Of a DNA stretch of 64,000 bases, positions 26,774 through 36,915 are shown one piece after another. Below the pieces are notes generated by a model. That model was not told the origin of the DNA and did not search any database. It saw only the letters and a program-made list of their open reading frames with translations. Source of the DNA: Thermoproteota archaeon (lineage in GTDB: Archaea; Korarchaeota; JAOZGF01; JAOZFZ01); the NCBI GenBank assembly GCA_027492035.1, contig JAOZFT010000035.1:85923-149922 (forward strand). Direction: 5' to 3'. A program made the position numbers and the translations under genes. Numbering within the stretch: the stretch's first letter is position 1; each line of letters begins with the position of its first letter.

Positions 26774-28150
26774 ATGGATTTTGATGAAGTTTTAAAGTTC
26801 TACTCAAACCCTTTGGTTCAAAAAGAAATTGTAGATTACAGTAATAAACGCTGGGTAGCTGTTGAATGCGAACCTAAGGAAGGAAGAAGAATATTTCTAA
26901 GGTATTGGGGACGCCAAGGCCCGCCTCTACATATTTCTAAAACTGAAGACTTAACAAGTTTAATTAATAGATTTAAAGGGTTGAGGCCAAGGACATTCTA
27001 TGCTTCAGTTAATCTCTACTCAAGGCTTAAATCGGTTGAGGACACTGAAAACTTGGACAACATCCTCTATTCTTCCCCCATATGGGACATTGATGGTTCA
27101 CCTGACTACTACAAAGAAACTTTAGAGATAGCAGAGTTGATTACTAATTTCCTAAAGGAAGAAGGAGTCCATAAATCAGTTTTCCTAAAATGGTCAGGTA
27201 GAGGGGTACATGTCCACATCCACGAAAAAGCCTTCTCGAAAGAAACAATTTCTTCGCATAATCCTTTAGATATAGCTTACTCCGTTGTTGAGTACGTTAA
27301 CAGAGTACTTTATGACGAACTAAAGGAGAAAATAACTAAATTTGAAGCTGAAAACCATCCAATAAATGTTGAAAACAAAATAGATCTAAAAAGGGTTTTT
27401 ACGTCTCCCCTATCCTTACATCGTGAAGTTGGCTTTTGCTGCGTCTGTTTTAAACCTGAAAAAATTCATAAATTTAAAATTGACTGGGCTAAACCGCAAA
27501 CTTTCAAGCATGACCAAAACTGGAGAACATACGAGGAAGGAGAAGCTGATGAATTAGCTGTTAAAGCTTTAAAGGAGATAGGGGGCTACAACTGGCCTGG
27601 TTCCAAGAGGAAAACCGGATTAACAGCCACTGTTTTCCCTACAAGGAAAAAAACAGAAACTGTTAAAACACATAAACTTGGCAGGTTTCAAGTAATGGCC
27701 CTGCTTCAGGCTGCAAGATACTACCTCCTAACTAAAGACTTAGAAAAAGCTAAATCCTTCGGCCTAAACAGGGCAATTTTTTACGCTTGGGCTAAAAGGA
27801 AGGGCATTGGTCGTGTCCCTTCAAGGAAAAAGAAAGAAATAGTGGAAAAAGGGGAAGTAACTAAAGAAGTGAGGGAAGGTAAAACCCTTGTCTACCTAGG
27901 AAATGAAGGTGCCTTTGTTTCCAAGGAAGGCTGGTTCACCATAGGAAACACGTTACAAACCCCTAATGATTACAGTAGAGAAATAGAACATAAAATAAGT
28001 TTAGTTATCCCCTACAGTACAGCTTGGGAAGCAGCTATCAATTATCTTAAAAAATTCCCGAAAGAAGTTTTACTCAGTCAATCAAAATTCTTCAGCAAAG
28101 CTTATAAACCAATAAGAGACAGTTTCCTTGAACTAGTTCAAACATCATGA
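26774..28150 (+). CDS. Archaeo-eukaryotic primase, small-subunit-like
   Basis: The 458-residue protein has the primase catalytic motifs: D105-I-D107 in WDIDG, SGRGVHVHIH at 141-150 and KIDLKRVFTSPLSLH near 215-229, as in PriS. The zinc knuckle that usually follows the DxD motif is absent; the only nearby cysteines are in FCCVCF at about 234-238. An extra C-terminal region of about 200 residues includes a helical LLQAARYYLLTKDLEKA segment. It therefore looks like a divergent primase paralogue, or a fast-evolving PriS. ATG 26774 follows GAGGT by 7-8 bases. Confidence 0.8.
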   Translation: MDFDEVLKFYSNPLVQKEIVDYSNKRWVAVECEPKEGRRIFLRYWGRQGPPLHISKTEDLTSLINRFKGLRPRTFYASVNLYSRLKSVEDTENLDNILYSSPIWDIDGSPDYYKETLEIAELITNFLKEEGVHKSVFLKWSGRGVHVHIHEKAFSKETISSHNPLDIAYSVVEYVNRVLYDELKEKITKFEAENHPINVENKIDLKRVFTSPLSLHREVGFCCVCFKPEKIHKFKIDWAKPQTFKHDQNWRTYEEGEADELAVKALKEIGGYNWPGSKRKTGLTATVFPTRKKTETVKTHKLGRFQVMALLQAARYYLLTKDLEKAKSFGLNRAIFYAWAKRKGIGRVPSRKKKEIVEKGEVTKEVREGKTLVYLGNEGAFVSKEGWFTIGNTLQTPNDYSREIEHKISLVIPYSTAWEAAINYLKKFPKEVLLSQSKFFSKAYKPIRDSFLELVQTS

Positions 28151-28338
28151 AGTTTAAATCCTTCCAAGTCTTCACTTCTAAAAAACTCTTTCACCCAAAC
28201 TTTTTATTTTAAACATATAGAGACACTAACTCTTTAAAAAAAGGTAAAAGGTACATCCTGATGAGAAGTAAATCATGTTTGAAAAGCTCCTCCCCTAAAA
28301 TAAATTAGTGGAGGAACCTGTAGAGGCACTGAAGAAAA

Positions 28339-30090
28339 TTGAAGAGCCAAAAAAAACTTTTAAATCATTTACATTTCTTTAAAATATCACGGAACTACTT
28401 AAAAAGATTTGAAGTAAGTCTACTGATCCTAGCGGCTTTAACAGGTATTGGAGGAGGATTTGGAGCAGTTATTTTCCGTTTACTCATTACAGGCTTTACA
28501 ACCCTTTCATTTCAACATGGCAGTAAAATACTGAACTTTCTAGGAAATTATTACATCATCTTTATTCCTGCAATAGGTGGTATGGTTGTAGGATTCCTTG
28601 TAAATCGTTTCGCAAGAGAAACTAAAGGACATGGGGTACCAGAAGTAATGGAATCCATCATGTTGAAAGGTGGAAAAATAAGGCCAAGGGTTGCAATAAT
28701 AAAGTCCCTTGCCTCCTCTATTTGTATAGGTTCTGGTGGTTCCGTAGGCAGGGAAGGGCCAATTGTACAAATAGGTTCAGCGATAGGTTCAACGCTGGGT
28801 CAAATATTTAAGTTAGGTGAGGAGCAAGTGAGGAACCTAGTTGCCTGTGGGGCTGCTGCTGGAATTGCAGCAACTTTTAATGCACCAATTGGGGGTGTGC
28901 TTTTCGCCTCAGAGGTAATACTTGGTGAATTTGCTACTACAACCTTTATAACTATCGTGATTTCCTCAGTAAGTGCAACCATTATTTCAAGGATATTTCT
29001 AGGAAACAAAGTTTCTTTCCTTATTCCAGCTTATTCTTTTGTAAACCCTATTGAAATACTTTTTTATGTGATATTAGGTGTTTTAGCAGCTTTTATAGGT
29101 CTGTTATTCACTAAATTACTATATAAAGTTGAAGATGGTTTTAATTTGTTGAAAATATCGGACTACCTGAAACCAGTCATTGGTGGGTTAACAATCGGTA
29201 TCATAGGTTTCTTCTTTCCACAAATTTTCGGTGTAGGTTATGAAACAATAGAACTTGCCCTTGCAGAAAAACTTGCTTTAGGCACAGTAATCTCACTCAT
29301 GTTTCTCAAATTATTAGCTACTTCAATCACTCTTGGATCAGGTGGTTCAGGCGGAATATTTGCACCCTCTTTGGTTATAGGTTCAATGCTTGGCAACTTC
29401 TTCGGCACCTTCATCCACTCTGCATTTCCGGAAATAACTGCGTCTCCAGGGGCGTATGCACTGGTTAGTATGGCTGCTCTTTTTTCAGCAGCTGCTCATG
29501 CCCCCATAACAGCTATAATAATTCTGTTTGAAATGACAGGGGATTACAAAATTATTTTGCCTTTGATGGCAACCTGTGTAATTGCAACCCTAATAACTAG
29601 AAGAATGTCAGAAGGAAACATTTACACTTTGAAACTTATAAGGAGAGGAATCCATATATTAGATGGAATGAGTCTTAAAGTGAGGAAAACTTTAACAGCT
29701 TTCAAAATAAAAGATATAATGACAAAAGATGTGGTCTCAGTAACACCCAACTTATCTCTTGAAAGAATTTACAGCTTAATCTTGAAAACCGACCACCATG
29801 GTTTCCCAGTTATTGAAAATGGTAAATTAGTTGGCCTAATTACAGTTCATGACCTTGTAAAGGTTCCTAAGGAGAAATGGGGAAAAATGAAAGTAAAGGA
29901 CGCTATGGTTAAACATGTTGAAACAATCTCAACTGAAAATTCACTTTATGACGCAATACGTTTAACGACGAAGAAAGGGGTTGGTAGATTAATTGTTGTT
30001 TCTAAGGATGACCCTAACAAAGTGGTAGGCATAATAACTAAAACAGACTTGGTGAAGGCTTATAATACAGCTCTTCTAGTTACATACTGA
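28339..30090 (+). CDS. CLC chloride channel/transporter with CBS pair (first copy)
   Basis: The 583-residue membrane protein has the CLC core (about residues 25-430) and two CBS domains (about 455-583). Conserved signatures are GHGVPE, GSVGREGP with the gating glutamate at E139, and GGSGGIFAP. At the position of the proton glutamate E203 of E. coli CLC, in the segment GGVLFASEVI, this protein has valine (V193), as CLC channels do. The start TTG 28339 is the first in frame after a stop; its ribosome-binding site is weak. It is followed by a paralogue in tandem. Confidence 0.9.
   Translation: MKSQKKLLNHLHFFKISRNYLKRFEVSLLILAALTGIGGGFGAVIFRLLITGFTTLSFQHGSKILNFLGNYYIIFIPAIGGMVVGFLVNRFARETKGHGVPEVMESIMLKGGKIRPRVAIIKSLASSICIGSGGSVGREGPIVQIGSAIGSTLGQIFKLGEEQVRNLVACGAAAGIAATFNAPIGGVLFASEVILGEFATTTFITIVISSVSATIISRIFLGNKVSFLIPAYSFVNPIEILFYVILGVLAAFIGLLFTKLLYKVEDGFNLLKISDYLKPVIGGLTIGIIGFFFPQIFGVGYETIELALAEKLALGTVISLMFLKLLATSITLGSGGSGGIFAPSLVIGSMLGNFFGTFIHSAFPEITASPGAYALVSMAALFSAAAHAPITAIIILFEMTGDYKIILPLMATCVIATLITRRMSEGNIYTLKLIRRGIHILDGMSLKVRKTLTAFKIKDIMTKDVVSVTPNLSLERIYSLILKTDHHGFPVIENGKLVGLITVHDLVKVPKEKWGKMKVKDAMVKHVETISTENSLYDAIRLTTKKGVGRLIVVSKDDPNKVVGIITKTDLVKAYNTALLVTY
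29977..30079 (+). repeat. Shared CBS-coding segment, copy 1
   Basis: The first 70 or so bases of this 3-prime coding segment differ from 32016-32118 of the tandem paralogue at only two positions, while the rest of the two genes is far more divergent. This suggests recent gene conversion or very strong constraint on the CBS domain. Confidence 0.6.
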
Positions 30091-30350
30091 AAAAGAATTT
30101 TTTACATGAATCTCGTCTGAAATACAACAAACGGTTCCTCCTTTTTTAATTTATTTTCAAAAATAGGTTTGAAATATATAATTTTTTTACATATAAAATT
30201 AAAAAAAGAAATTTTCTTAAATATCTTTGGTCCTTCACATGTTTTTTCATAAATTTTTCAAAGGTAGCAAGGAGGAAAAGTGAAGCCTTTCTTCTGACTT
30301 TCCTAAAAACTAAGTAAAAAGGGTGTAGCAAAACGTTCATCTATAAAAAA

Positions 30351-32129
30351 GTGAAGAAGGTTCTCTCAACAAATAAACTTTTGGTTTTAAGTATTTTAAC
30401 AGGTTTAGTGTCAGGATTGGGGGCACTTCTTTTCTTTTATATGCTTCATTTTTTTTCAAGCTACTTTATAGGTTACCTGGCAGGTTTTAAAGTTCCAAGT
30501 CCAGGTGGTGAAACTTCACCCTTTCACATCAATGGTGAAACAACCTATAAACCCTGGCTTCTTGTTATTTTACCAGCAATTGGTGGACTACTTTCTGGGG
30601 TAATAGTTTACTCCTTTGCACCTGAAGCTGAGGGACATGGAACCGACGCAGTTATTGAATCCTTCCATAAATTCTCTGGTTACATTAGGAGTAGAGTACC
30701 TGTAATTAAATTGATTGCTTCTGCGTTGACTATAGGTACAGGTGGAAGTGCAGGCAGGGAAGGACCTATTGCCCAAATAGGAGCTGGTTTTGCTTCATTT
30801 ATCTCAAACTTTTTGAAATTAACAGCTAGAGAAAGGGAAATCCTAGTTGTTTGTGGAGCTGCTTCCGGAATAGGTAGTATATTTAGAGCTCCCTTCGGCG
30901 GGTCCATTTTCGGCATAGAAGTGCTCTACAAAAGAGACTACGAGGTTGATGCCTTTATCTACTCAGTTATTTCTTGTTTTGCAGGTTATGGCGTGTTTGC
31001 TTCGGTTGTAGGTTGGAAACCTATTTTTATAACCCCCTTCTACACTTTCTCACCTAAAGAATTACCTCTTTTCGCTTTGTTGGGGATAATAAGTGGTGTA
31101 ATAGCAATTATTTATGTCTCAGTTTTTTACGGGCTTAGGGATAAATTCTTTAGAAAAATGAAGATCCCGAATCATTTTAAACCAGCTATAGGTGGTATAA
31201 TGCTTGGTTTACTCGGGTTCTTCTTCCCTCAAGCAATAGGGACAGGCTATGGATGGATGCAGCTTGCAATTAACGGTGAATTAGGGCTAAGTCTTATGCT
31301 AGGGCTTATTTTCGCTAAAATTTTCGCTACTTCCTTCACCATTAGTTCAGGTGGAAGCGGTGGGGTTTACGCTCCTTCTCTTACAATAGGCGCCATGGTT
31401 GGTGGCTCTATCGGAATGCTCCTTAAACAGGCATTTCCAGCCATTATAACTAACCCAGGAGTTTTTACATTAATAGGTATGGCTTCATTCTTTTCAGCAG
31501 CAGCTAAATGTCCAATTTCACCAATCATTATGGTTTCTGAAATGACTGGAGACTACAATGTTTTAGTTCCAGCTATTTTAGCTTCAACAATCTCTTACTT
31601 CTCTTCAGGTGAATACACCATATACGAAAAACAAGTAATTTCCAAGACACACTCCCCTGCCCACACAGACAGGATCATAAGTGAACTTGGGAGAAGAGCA
31701 TATAAAGTAACTGACAAAATAAAAAAGGCATTGATAGCTTTCAAAGTTAAAGATGTAATGACTAAGAAAGTATTTTCTGTGAACCCTGACTCCACAGTGG
31801 AAGAATTATATGACTTAATTTTAAAAACTGATCATCACGGTTTCCCTGTGATTAAAAACAATAAACTTATAGGTTTAGTTACTATTCATGAACTCAGATC
31901 ATTTCCAAAAGAGAAATGGAAAGAATTGAAAGTGGAAAATGTTATGGTTAAACATGTTAAAACTATTTCGGCTGAAGAACCAATTTACGATGCAATAGTG
32001 AAAATGGCAAGGGAAGGGGTTGGTAGATTAATTGTTGTTTCTAAGGATGACCCTAAAAAAGTGGTAGGCATAATAACCAAAACAGATTTAATGAAAGCAT
32101 ACAATACAGCTCTTCTTGTTTCCATTTAA
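30351..32129 (+). CDS. CLC chloride channel/transporter with CBS pair (second copy)
   Basis: The 592-residue paralogue has the same order: CLC core, then two CBS domains. It has GHGTDAVIE, GSAGREGP with gating glutamate E137, and GGSGGVYAP. The E. coli E203 position, in GSIFGIEVL, is again valine (V191). A hydrophilic insertion (about residues 47-65) separates the first helices and is absent from copy 1. GTG 30351 is the open frame start; no good ribosome-binding site precedes it. The CBS pair may bind adenine nucleotides and gate the pore. Confidence 0.9.
   Translation: MKKVLSTNKLLVLSILTGLVSGLGALLFFYMLHFFSSYFIGYLAGFKVPSPGGETSPFHINGETTYKPWLLVILPAIGGLLSGVIVYSFAPEAEGHGTDAVIESFHKFSGYIRSRVPVIKLIASALTIGTGGSAGREGPIAQIGAGFASFISNFLKLTAREREILVVCGAASGIGSIFRAPFGGSIFGIEVLYKRDYEVDAFIYSVISCFAGYGVFASVVGWKPIFITPFYTFSPKELPLFALLGIISGVIAIIYVSVFYGLRDKFFRKMKIPNHFKPAIGGIMLGLLGFFFPQAIGTGYGWMQLAINGELGLSLMLGLIFAKIFATSFTISSGGSGGVYAPSLTIGAMVGGSIGMLLKQAFPAIITNPGVFTLIGMASFFSAAAKCPISPIIMVSEMTGDYNVLVPAILASTISYFSSGEYTIYEKQVISKTHSPAHTDRIISELGRRAYKVTDKIKKALIAFKVKDVMTKKVFSVNPDSTVEELYDLILKTDHHGFPVIKNNKLIGLVTIHELRSFPKEKWKELKVENVMVKHVKTISAEEPIYDAIVKMAREGVGRLIVVSKDDPKKVVGIITKTDLMKAYNTALLVSI
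32016..32118 (+). repeat. Shared CBS-coding segment, copy 2
   Basis: This segment is nearly identical at its start to 29977-30079; see that entry. Confidence 0.6.
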
Positions 32130-32216
32130 GAAAACAAAAAGGCATTAAATTTATTGTGTTAGTAAAAAAGTTTTACCGTAAATAAAATAGTGAGTCAACC
32201 AATGCCTTCTTTTATG

Positions 32217-33332
32217 TTACAACCCGAGTGGAGAAGGAAGCTGTTTTCCGAATTTAAACCATATGTAACAAGTTCCCTCCGTTGAAACCATGCATGGACC
32301 CACTGGGTTCCTTGGTGTGCATTTACGTTTGAAAAGATGGCATTGTGTAGGATAAGCCTTCCCAAGCACCACTTTATCACATATACATCCTTTAGGCATA
32401 GAAGTCTTTTTTATTTCTTTTTTGATCGAGTATTTTACCCTCGCATCCCTGTAACTGTACCTCTCCTTAATCTTGAACCCTGAAGAAGGAATTCTTCCTA
32501 TACCCCTCCATATAGTTTCTGTTACTTCAAAAGCGTTCTTAATTATTTCTTTAGCTTTAATGTTTCCCTCTCTCTCCACACTTCTCTTGTACTCATTTTC
32601 AAGTTTAGCTTCTCCTTCACTTACTTGATTAACAATCATAAGAATCGCTAATAAAACATCTACCGGTTCAAAACCGGCAACCACAACAGATACACCGTAT
32701 TCGCTGACGAAATTCCAAGGTTCAAACCCTATTACAGTTGACACATGGCCTGGAGCTATTATTCCTCTTATTTCAACGTCTCCGCTTTCCAACAAATACT
32801 TCATCACCGGGGGAGTTAAACGTAAAGAAGTGAGGATGCTGAAGTTCTCCTCTTTGGCTTTAATTATTTCATATGCAACAGCTGGAGCTGTGGTTTCAAA
32901 CCCCACAGCAAAGAAGACCACTTCCTTATCTGGGTTTTTCTCAGCTAGTTTCAAAGCGTCGTGTGGACTATAAACTACTTTCACATCAAAACCTTCACTT
33001 TTAACTTCCCATAAACTTTTATTTAATGCAGGAACCCTAACCATGTCGCCGAAAGTAGTTAAAATAATGTTTTCGTTTTCGGCTAACTGAATTGCTTCTT
33101 CAACATCTTCAATAGCTGCTACGCAAACTGGACACCCTGGACCTGCTACAAGTTCAATGTTTTCAGGCATAAGAGACCTTAAACCAAAATAACTAATCGT
33201 GTATTCATGGGTACCGCAGAAATGCATTATTTTTGTTTTTTCAAGGGTTTGAGCTTTAGCAGTGATCATTTTCGCTATCCTTAATGCTAAGGCTCTGTTC
33301 CTGTATCCCTGTAAGAAATTGTTCCACAACAA
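32217..33332 (-). CDS. hypD: Hydrogenase maturation factor HypD
   Basis: HypD carries a 4Fe-4S cluster and with HypC assembles the Fe(CN)2CO unit of [NiFe]-hydrogenases. The 371-residue protein shows HFCGTHEY, GPGCPVCV, FFAVGFETTAP, PGHVSTVIG and the C-terminal cysteine-rich GCICDKV region with further cysteines to CTPRNPVGPC. The TTG at 33332 follows GAAGGTAG. It is divergent from hypE. Confidence 0.95.
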   Translation of the reverse strand: MLWNNFLQGYRNRALALRIAKMITAKAQTLEKTKIMHFCGTHEYTISYFGLRSLMPENIELVAGPGCPVCVAAIEDVEEAIQLAENENIILTTFGDMVRVPALNKSLWEVKSEGFDVKVVYSPHDALKLAEKNPDKEVVFFAVGFETTAPAVAYEIIKAKEENFSILTSLRLTPPVMKYLLESGDVEIRGIIAPGHVSTVIGFEPWNFVSEYGVSVVVAGFEPVDVLLAILMIVNQVSEGEAKLENEYKRSVEREGNIKAKEIIKNAFEVTETIWRGIGRIPSSGFKIKERYSYRDARVKYSIKKEIKKTSMPKGCICDKVVLGKAYPTQCHLFKRKCTPRNPVGPCMVSTEGTCYIWFKFGKQLPSPLGL

Positions 33333-33462
33333 AAACTACCTTCACCCTTCTAATTTTGAAACCTTCAATTAAAGAAAGGGTAATTTTTTCAAAACGTTTA
33401 CCTTTTTTAAAAGGGGAAAGTTAAATAAACTTCCCTTTAAAATTTTATCTTTGATTTTCTAG

Positions 33463-34494
33463 GTGCCAAGTATGGATGGAAAAGTTACACTTTCCCATGG
33501 AGCAGGTGGCGAATTAACTTTTGAAGTGGTAAAAAGATTTTTCTTGGAAAAGTTCCTCCACCGCTCAGCCATGGATGGTGTAGGTTTAGATGCTCTTGAT
33601 GATGGTGCCTCAATTAAAACAAAAAATTTAGAAATAGTTTTTTCAATAGATAACTACACTGTCAACCCTATCTTCTTTCCAGGTGGGGACATTGGCAGGT
33701 TAGCTGTTTCAGGAACAATAAATGATGTTTCAATGCTGGGAGCTAAACCTGTAGCTATTCTTGATGCGGTAACAGTTGAGGAAGGTTTTTCATTTAATGA
33801 TTTAGAATTAATTGTTAACTCTATGAAAGAAGCAGCTGAAGAAGTGGATGTAGCAATAGTTTCAGGCGACTTTAAAGTTATGCCTAAAGGCAAACTTGAC
33901 AAAATAGTTATTGCAGCCTGCGGTGTAGGAGTCACTGAAAAGGGAAAAATTATTCTAGACAGTGGCGCCAAACCAGGTGACAAAGTTTTAGTTACAGGTA
34001 CAATAGGCGACCACGGAGTGGCTTTAATTTCGAAAAGAGAAGGAATAGAGTTCGAAACTGAAATTATGTCCGATACAGCCCCTATCTGGTGTGTTGTTGA
34101 AGCAGCTTTAAAGGTTGGTGGGGTTCATGCTATGAAAGATCCTACAAGAGGGGGATTAGCTGGTGCATTAAACGAAATAGCTGAAAAATCAAAAGTAACT
34201 ATTTATGTAAATGAAGAAAAAATTCCCTTTAAGGAACCAGTTATAGCTGCTGCTGAAATGTTGGGTTTAAGTCCTTATGAACTCTTAAGTGAAGGAAAGG
34301 CTGTAATAGTTGTGGATAGGGAGTTGGCTGAAGAAACTTTAAATGAAATAAAGAAAACAAAGTATGGAAAAGAAGCTGAAATCATCGGTGAAGTAAGAAG
34401 GGAAAAACCTGGCTATGTACTCATAAATACATTAGCAGGAGGAACAAGGATACTTGAAAAACCAATAGGAGAACCTATACCTAGGATTTGTTAA
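33463..34494 (+). CDS. hypE: Hydrogenase maturation factor HypE
   Basis: HypE dehydrates the carbamoyl group on its C-terminal cysteine to the cyanide ligand. The protein has the N-terminal LSHGAGGELT motif, the PurM-like ATP domain and the required C-terminal PRIC cysteine at its very end. The frame opens at GTG 33463, but this GTG lies in the TAGGTG ribosome-binding site; ATG 33472, six bases later, is the likely start and gives MDGKVTLSHGAGG. It is divergent from hypD and converges on hypF. Confidence 0.95.
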   Translation: MPSMDGKVTLSHGAGGELTFEVVKRFFLEKFLHRSAMDGVGLDALDDGASIKTKNLEIVFSIDNYTVNPIFFPGGDIGRLAVSGTINDVSMLGAKPVAILDAVTVEEGFSFNDLELIVNSMKEAAEEVDVAIVSGDFKVMPKGKLDKIVIAACGVGVTEKGKIILDSGAKPGDKVLVTGTIGDHGVALISKREGIEFETEIMSDTAPIWCVVEAALKVGGVHAMKDPTRGGLAGALNEIAEKSKVTIYVNEEKIPFKEPVIAAAEMLGLSPYELLSEGKAVIVVDRELAEETLNEIKKTKYGKEAEIIGEVRREKPGYVLINTLAGGTRILEKPIGEPIPRIC

Positions 34495-34527
34495 GAACTG
34501 AAAAAAGTTCCGTGGCCACAAGAAAAA

Positions 34528-36867
34528 TTAATATTCTCCATGTTTAATGGCTAAAAACTTTGTTTTGGCCAGTAAAGCTTGGCCGGTGGAGACTCCTCCA
34601 TCTCCTAAAGGAAGCTTCTGGTTCAGAAAAATTTCAACTCCCTCCTGCATTAAAACCTCTTTTATCCCTTTTATTATGTAATTGTTAACAGCTGCTCCTC
34701 CCGATACAACCACTTTATTAATGTTTCTTTTTAAACATTTAAACGCTACACGTCCAAAAGCTCTACCTACTTCTTTCAAAATACTGTAAGCAAGTGTCGA
34801 AACTTCGTAAACATCTAATAACTCAATTACTGATTTAAACATTTCGCTTGTATCTATCACGTATACTCCATCAATTTTCCTTATGGGGATTTTTAAGAGG
34901 TTAAGGTCTCTCCCCCCTACTGCTTCTTCCTCAAGTTTAATTGCCGGTTCACCTTCATAATTTCTGTGTAAACATATGTTTAAAAGAGCTGAAAAAGCAT
35001 CTAATAACCTCCCTGTACTGGACGTCATGATAGAATACTTTCTATGCCTCAAAATTGTTTCAAAAGCTTTTAAACCATGCCTAAACCCTCTTTCCAACCT
35101 CCTTTTCAAAATTATTTCCTTTATTTCTTGAGGTTCAAGGAATGTGGACAGTATCCCAACAAGCATTCTTACTGGGTATTTAGTTGCTAAGTCGCCACCC
35201 AGCATAGGTTGATACTTCAACTGCCCCCTTCTTCTGTAATTGCTGCAGGAACCAACTAAAACCTCTCCCCCCCAAATCATACCGTCATCTCCATAACCTA
35301 CCCCGTCCATGGTTACTGCTACAACCTCCTCCAAGGGGTTAATCTTTTGTTCAGCAATAACTGAAGCCATGTGTGCGTGGTGGTGTTGAACCTTTAACAA
35401 TGGACAACCATATTTTTCAGCCCATTCAAAGGCAAGTCTTGAAGAGAAGTAACTTGGGTGTTTATCACAAACAATGATGCTGTCCCTAACTTTTATGTTA
35501 TATGTTTTTAAGAGGAAAGTAAGGGCTTCTTCTAAGTAAATAAGGTTGTCGTATTCGTCCATGTCTCCTAAGTACTGGGTTGGAACAATGTGGTTCCTAA
35601 AGGCTAAGGCTGCAGTGTTAGATAAATCAGCTCCAAAAGCTATAACTGGTTTCTCAAAAAACAGGTCCACATTTACCCAAGTTGGGGCATAACCCCTACT
35701 TCTTCTCAAAAAAACAGGGGAGCCGTCTGTAAACCTAACTACACTATCATCACATCTGTTTATAATCCTTCTATTATGCATTAAAAAATAATCCACGAAC
35801 CCCTTTAAGTGGTTAAGGGCTTCCTTGTTCGATTTACAGATGGGTTTATTCCTTAAGTTGCCGCTTGTCATGATCAAAAATTTATCTCTTGACTGCTTCA
35901 GTAAAAGGTAATGTAGCCCTGTGTAGGGGAGCATGACCCCTAATGTTTTAAGTTGTGGGGCAACATACTTTGAAACAAGTGCATTATCTCTTTTTAAAGC
36001 CACTACAATTGGCTTTTCATGGCTTAAAAGCAAATTTTTCTGCTTTTTATTTAGAGATAGAATTTTTTCAGCTGTTTCAAGGTTTAAAGCCATCAAGGCA
36101 AAGGGTTTTTGAGGCCTATCCTTCCTTTTCCTGAGTTTCAGAACTACTTCATCCTGAGTTGCTGAAGCCGCTATATGGAACCCCCCTAACCCTTTTACTG
36201 CAATTATCTCCCCTTCATCAATCAACTTCGCTGCTTCCCTGATGACATTCATAGACTCTATCCCTTCTCCCTCCCTATTTAAAAGAAAAACAATTGGCCC
36301 GCACTGTTTACAACTTATTCCTTGACCATGAAACCTTCTTACATTTTCAGGGTCTCTATACTCTTTTTCACAGTCTTTACATAGAGGAAAATCCCTCATG
36401 GTAGTGTTCTCTCTATCATAGGGCGTCCTCTCCATCATTGTAAATCTGGGGCCACACCAAACGCAGGAATTAAAAGGATATAAATACCACCTTGAGTCAG
36501 GGTCATCAATTTCTTTTATGCAGTCCTCGCAAATCCCTATATCTGGAGGAACCATGGAGTAAAAAGAAACATCTCTACTGCTTTTCAAAATCACAAAATC
36601 TCTATATTGCTTAGGTTCAACCTCTTCAATCTTCACTTCCTCAATTACTGCAACAGACGGCTTCTCTACATCTAACTGCCAAAGAAATTTTCTTAGAGAA
36701 AACTTATCCCCTTCAATCCAAACCTCTACTTCAGACCCTCCTGTATTCTTTACATAGCCCCTTAACTTATTCTTGGTAGCGATTCGGTAAATGAAAGGTC
36801 TGAAACCAACACCTTGCACAATCCCTGTAATTCTCACCCTGTAAGCTACCAAGCCCTTACTAGGCAT
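34528..36867 (-). CDS. hypF: Carbamoyltransferase HypF
   Basis: HypF makes the carbamoyl adenylate donated to HypE. The 779-residue protein has the full domain order: acylphosphatase (about 1-95, GIVQGVGFRPF), paired zinc fingers (about 110-185, with CEDC, CVWCG and CKDC), YrdC-like (about 205-390) and the Kae1-like carbamoyltransferase half with HHHAHMASV. Length is normal. It converges on hypE and is upstream of nothing, hypC lying 48 bases before its start on the same strand. Confidence 0.95.
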   Translation of the reverse strand: MPSKGLVAYRVRITGIVQGVGFRPFIYRIATKNKLRGYVKNTGGSEVEVWIEGDKFSLRKFLWQLDVEKPSVAVIEEVKIEEVEPKQYRDFVILKSSRDVSFYSMVPPDIGICEDCIKEIDDPDSRWYLYPFNSCVWCGPRFTMMERTPYDRENTTMRDFPLCKDCEKEYRDPENVRRFHGQGISCKQCGPIVFLLNREGEGIESMNVIREAAKLIDEGEIIAVKGLGGFHIAASATQDEVVLKLRKRKDRPQKPFALMALNLETAEKILSLNKKQKNLLLSHEKPIVVALKRDNALVSKYVAPQLKTLGVMLPYTGLHYLLLKQSRDKFLIMTSGNLRNKPICKSNKEALNHLKGFVDYFLMHNRRIINRCDDSVVRFTDGSPVFLRRSRGYAPTWVNVDLFFEKPVIAFGADLSNTAALAFRNHIVPTQYLGDMDEYDNLIYLEEALTFLLKTYNIKVRDSIIVCDKHPSYFSSRLAFEWAEKYGCPLLKVQHHHAHMASVIAEQKINPLEEVVAVTMDGVGYGDDGMIWGGEVLVGSCSNYRRRGQLKYQPMLGGDLATKYPVRMLVGILSTFLEPQEIKEIILKRRLERGFRHGLKAFETILRHRKYSIMTSSTGRLLDAFSALLNICLHRNYEGEPAIKLEEEAVGGRDLNLLKIPIRKIDGVYVIDTSEMFKSVIELLDVYEVSTLAYSILKEVGRAFGRVAFKCLKRNINKVVVSGGAAVNNYIIKGIKEVLMQEGVEIFLNQKLPLGDGGVSTGQALLAKTKFLAIKHGEY

Positions 36868-36915
36868 TTAAAACCAACTTGTAACACATTCTACCTCTAG
36901 ATTACCTTTAAAAAC

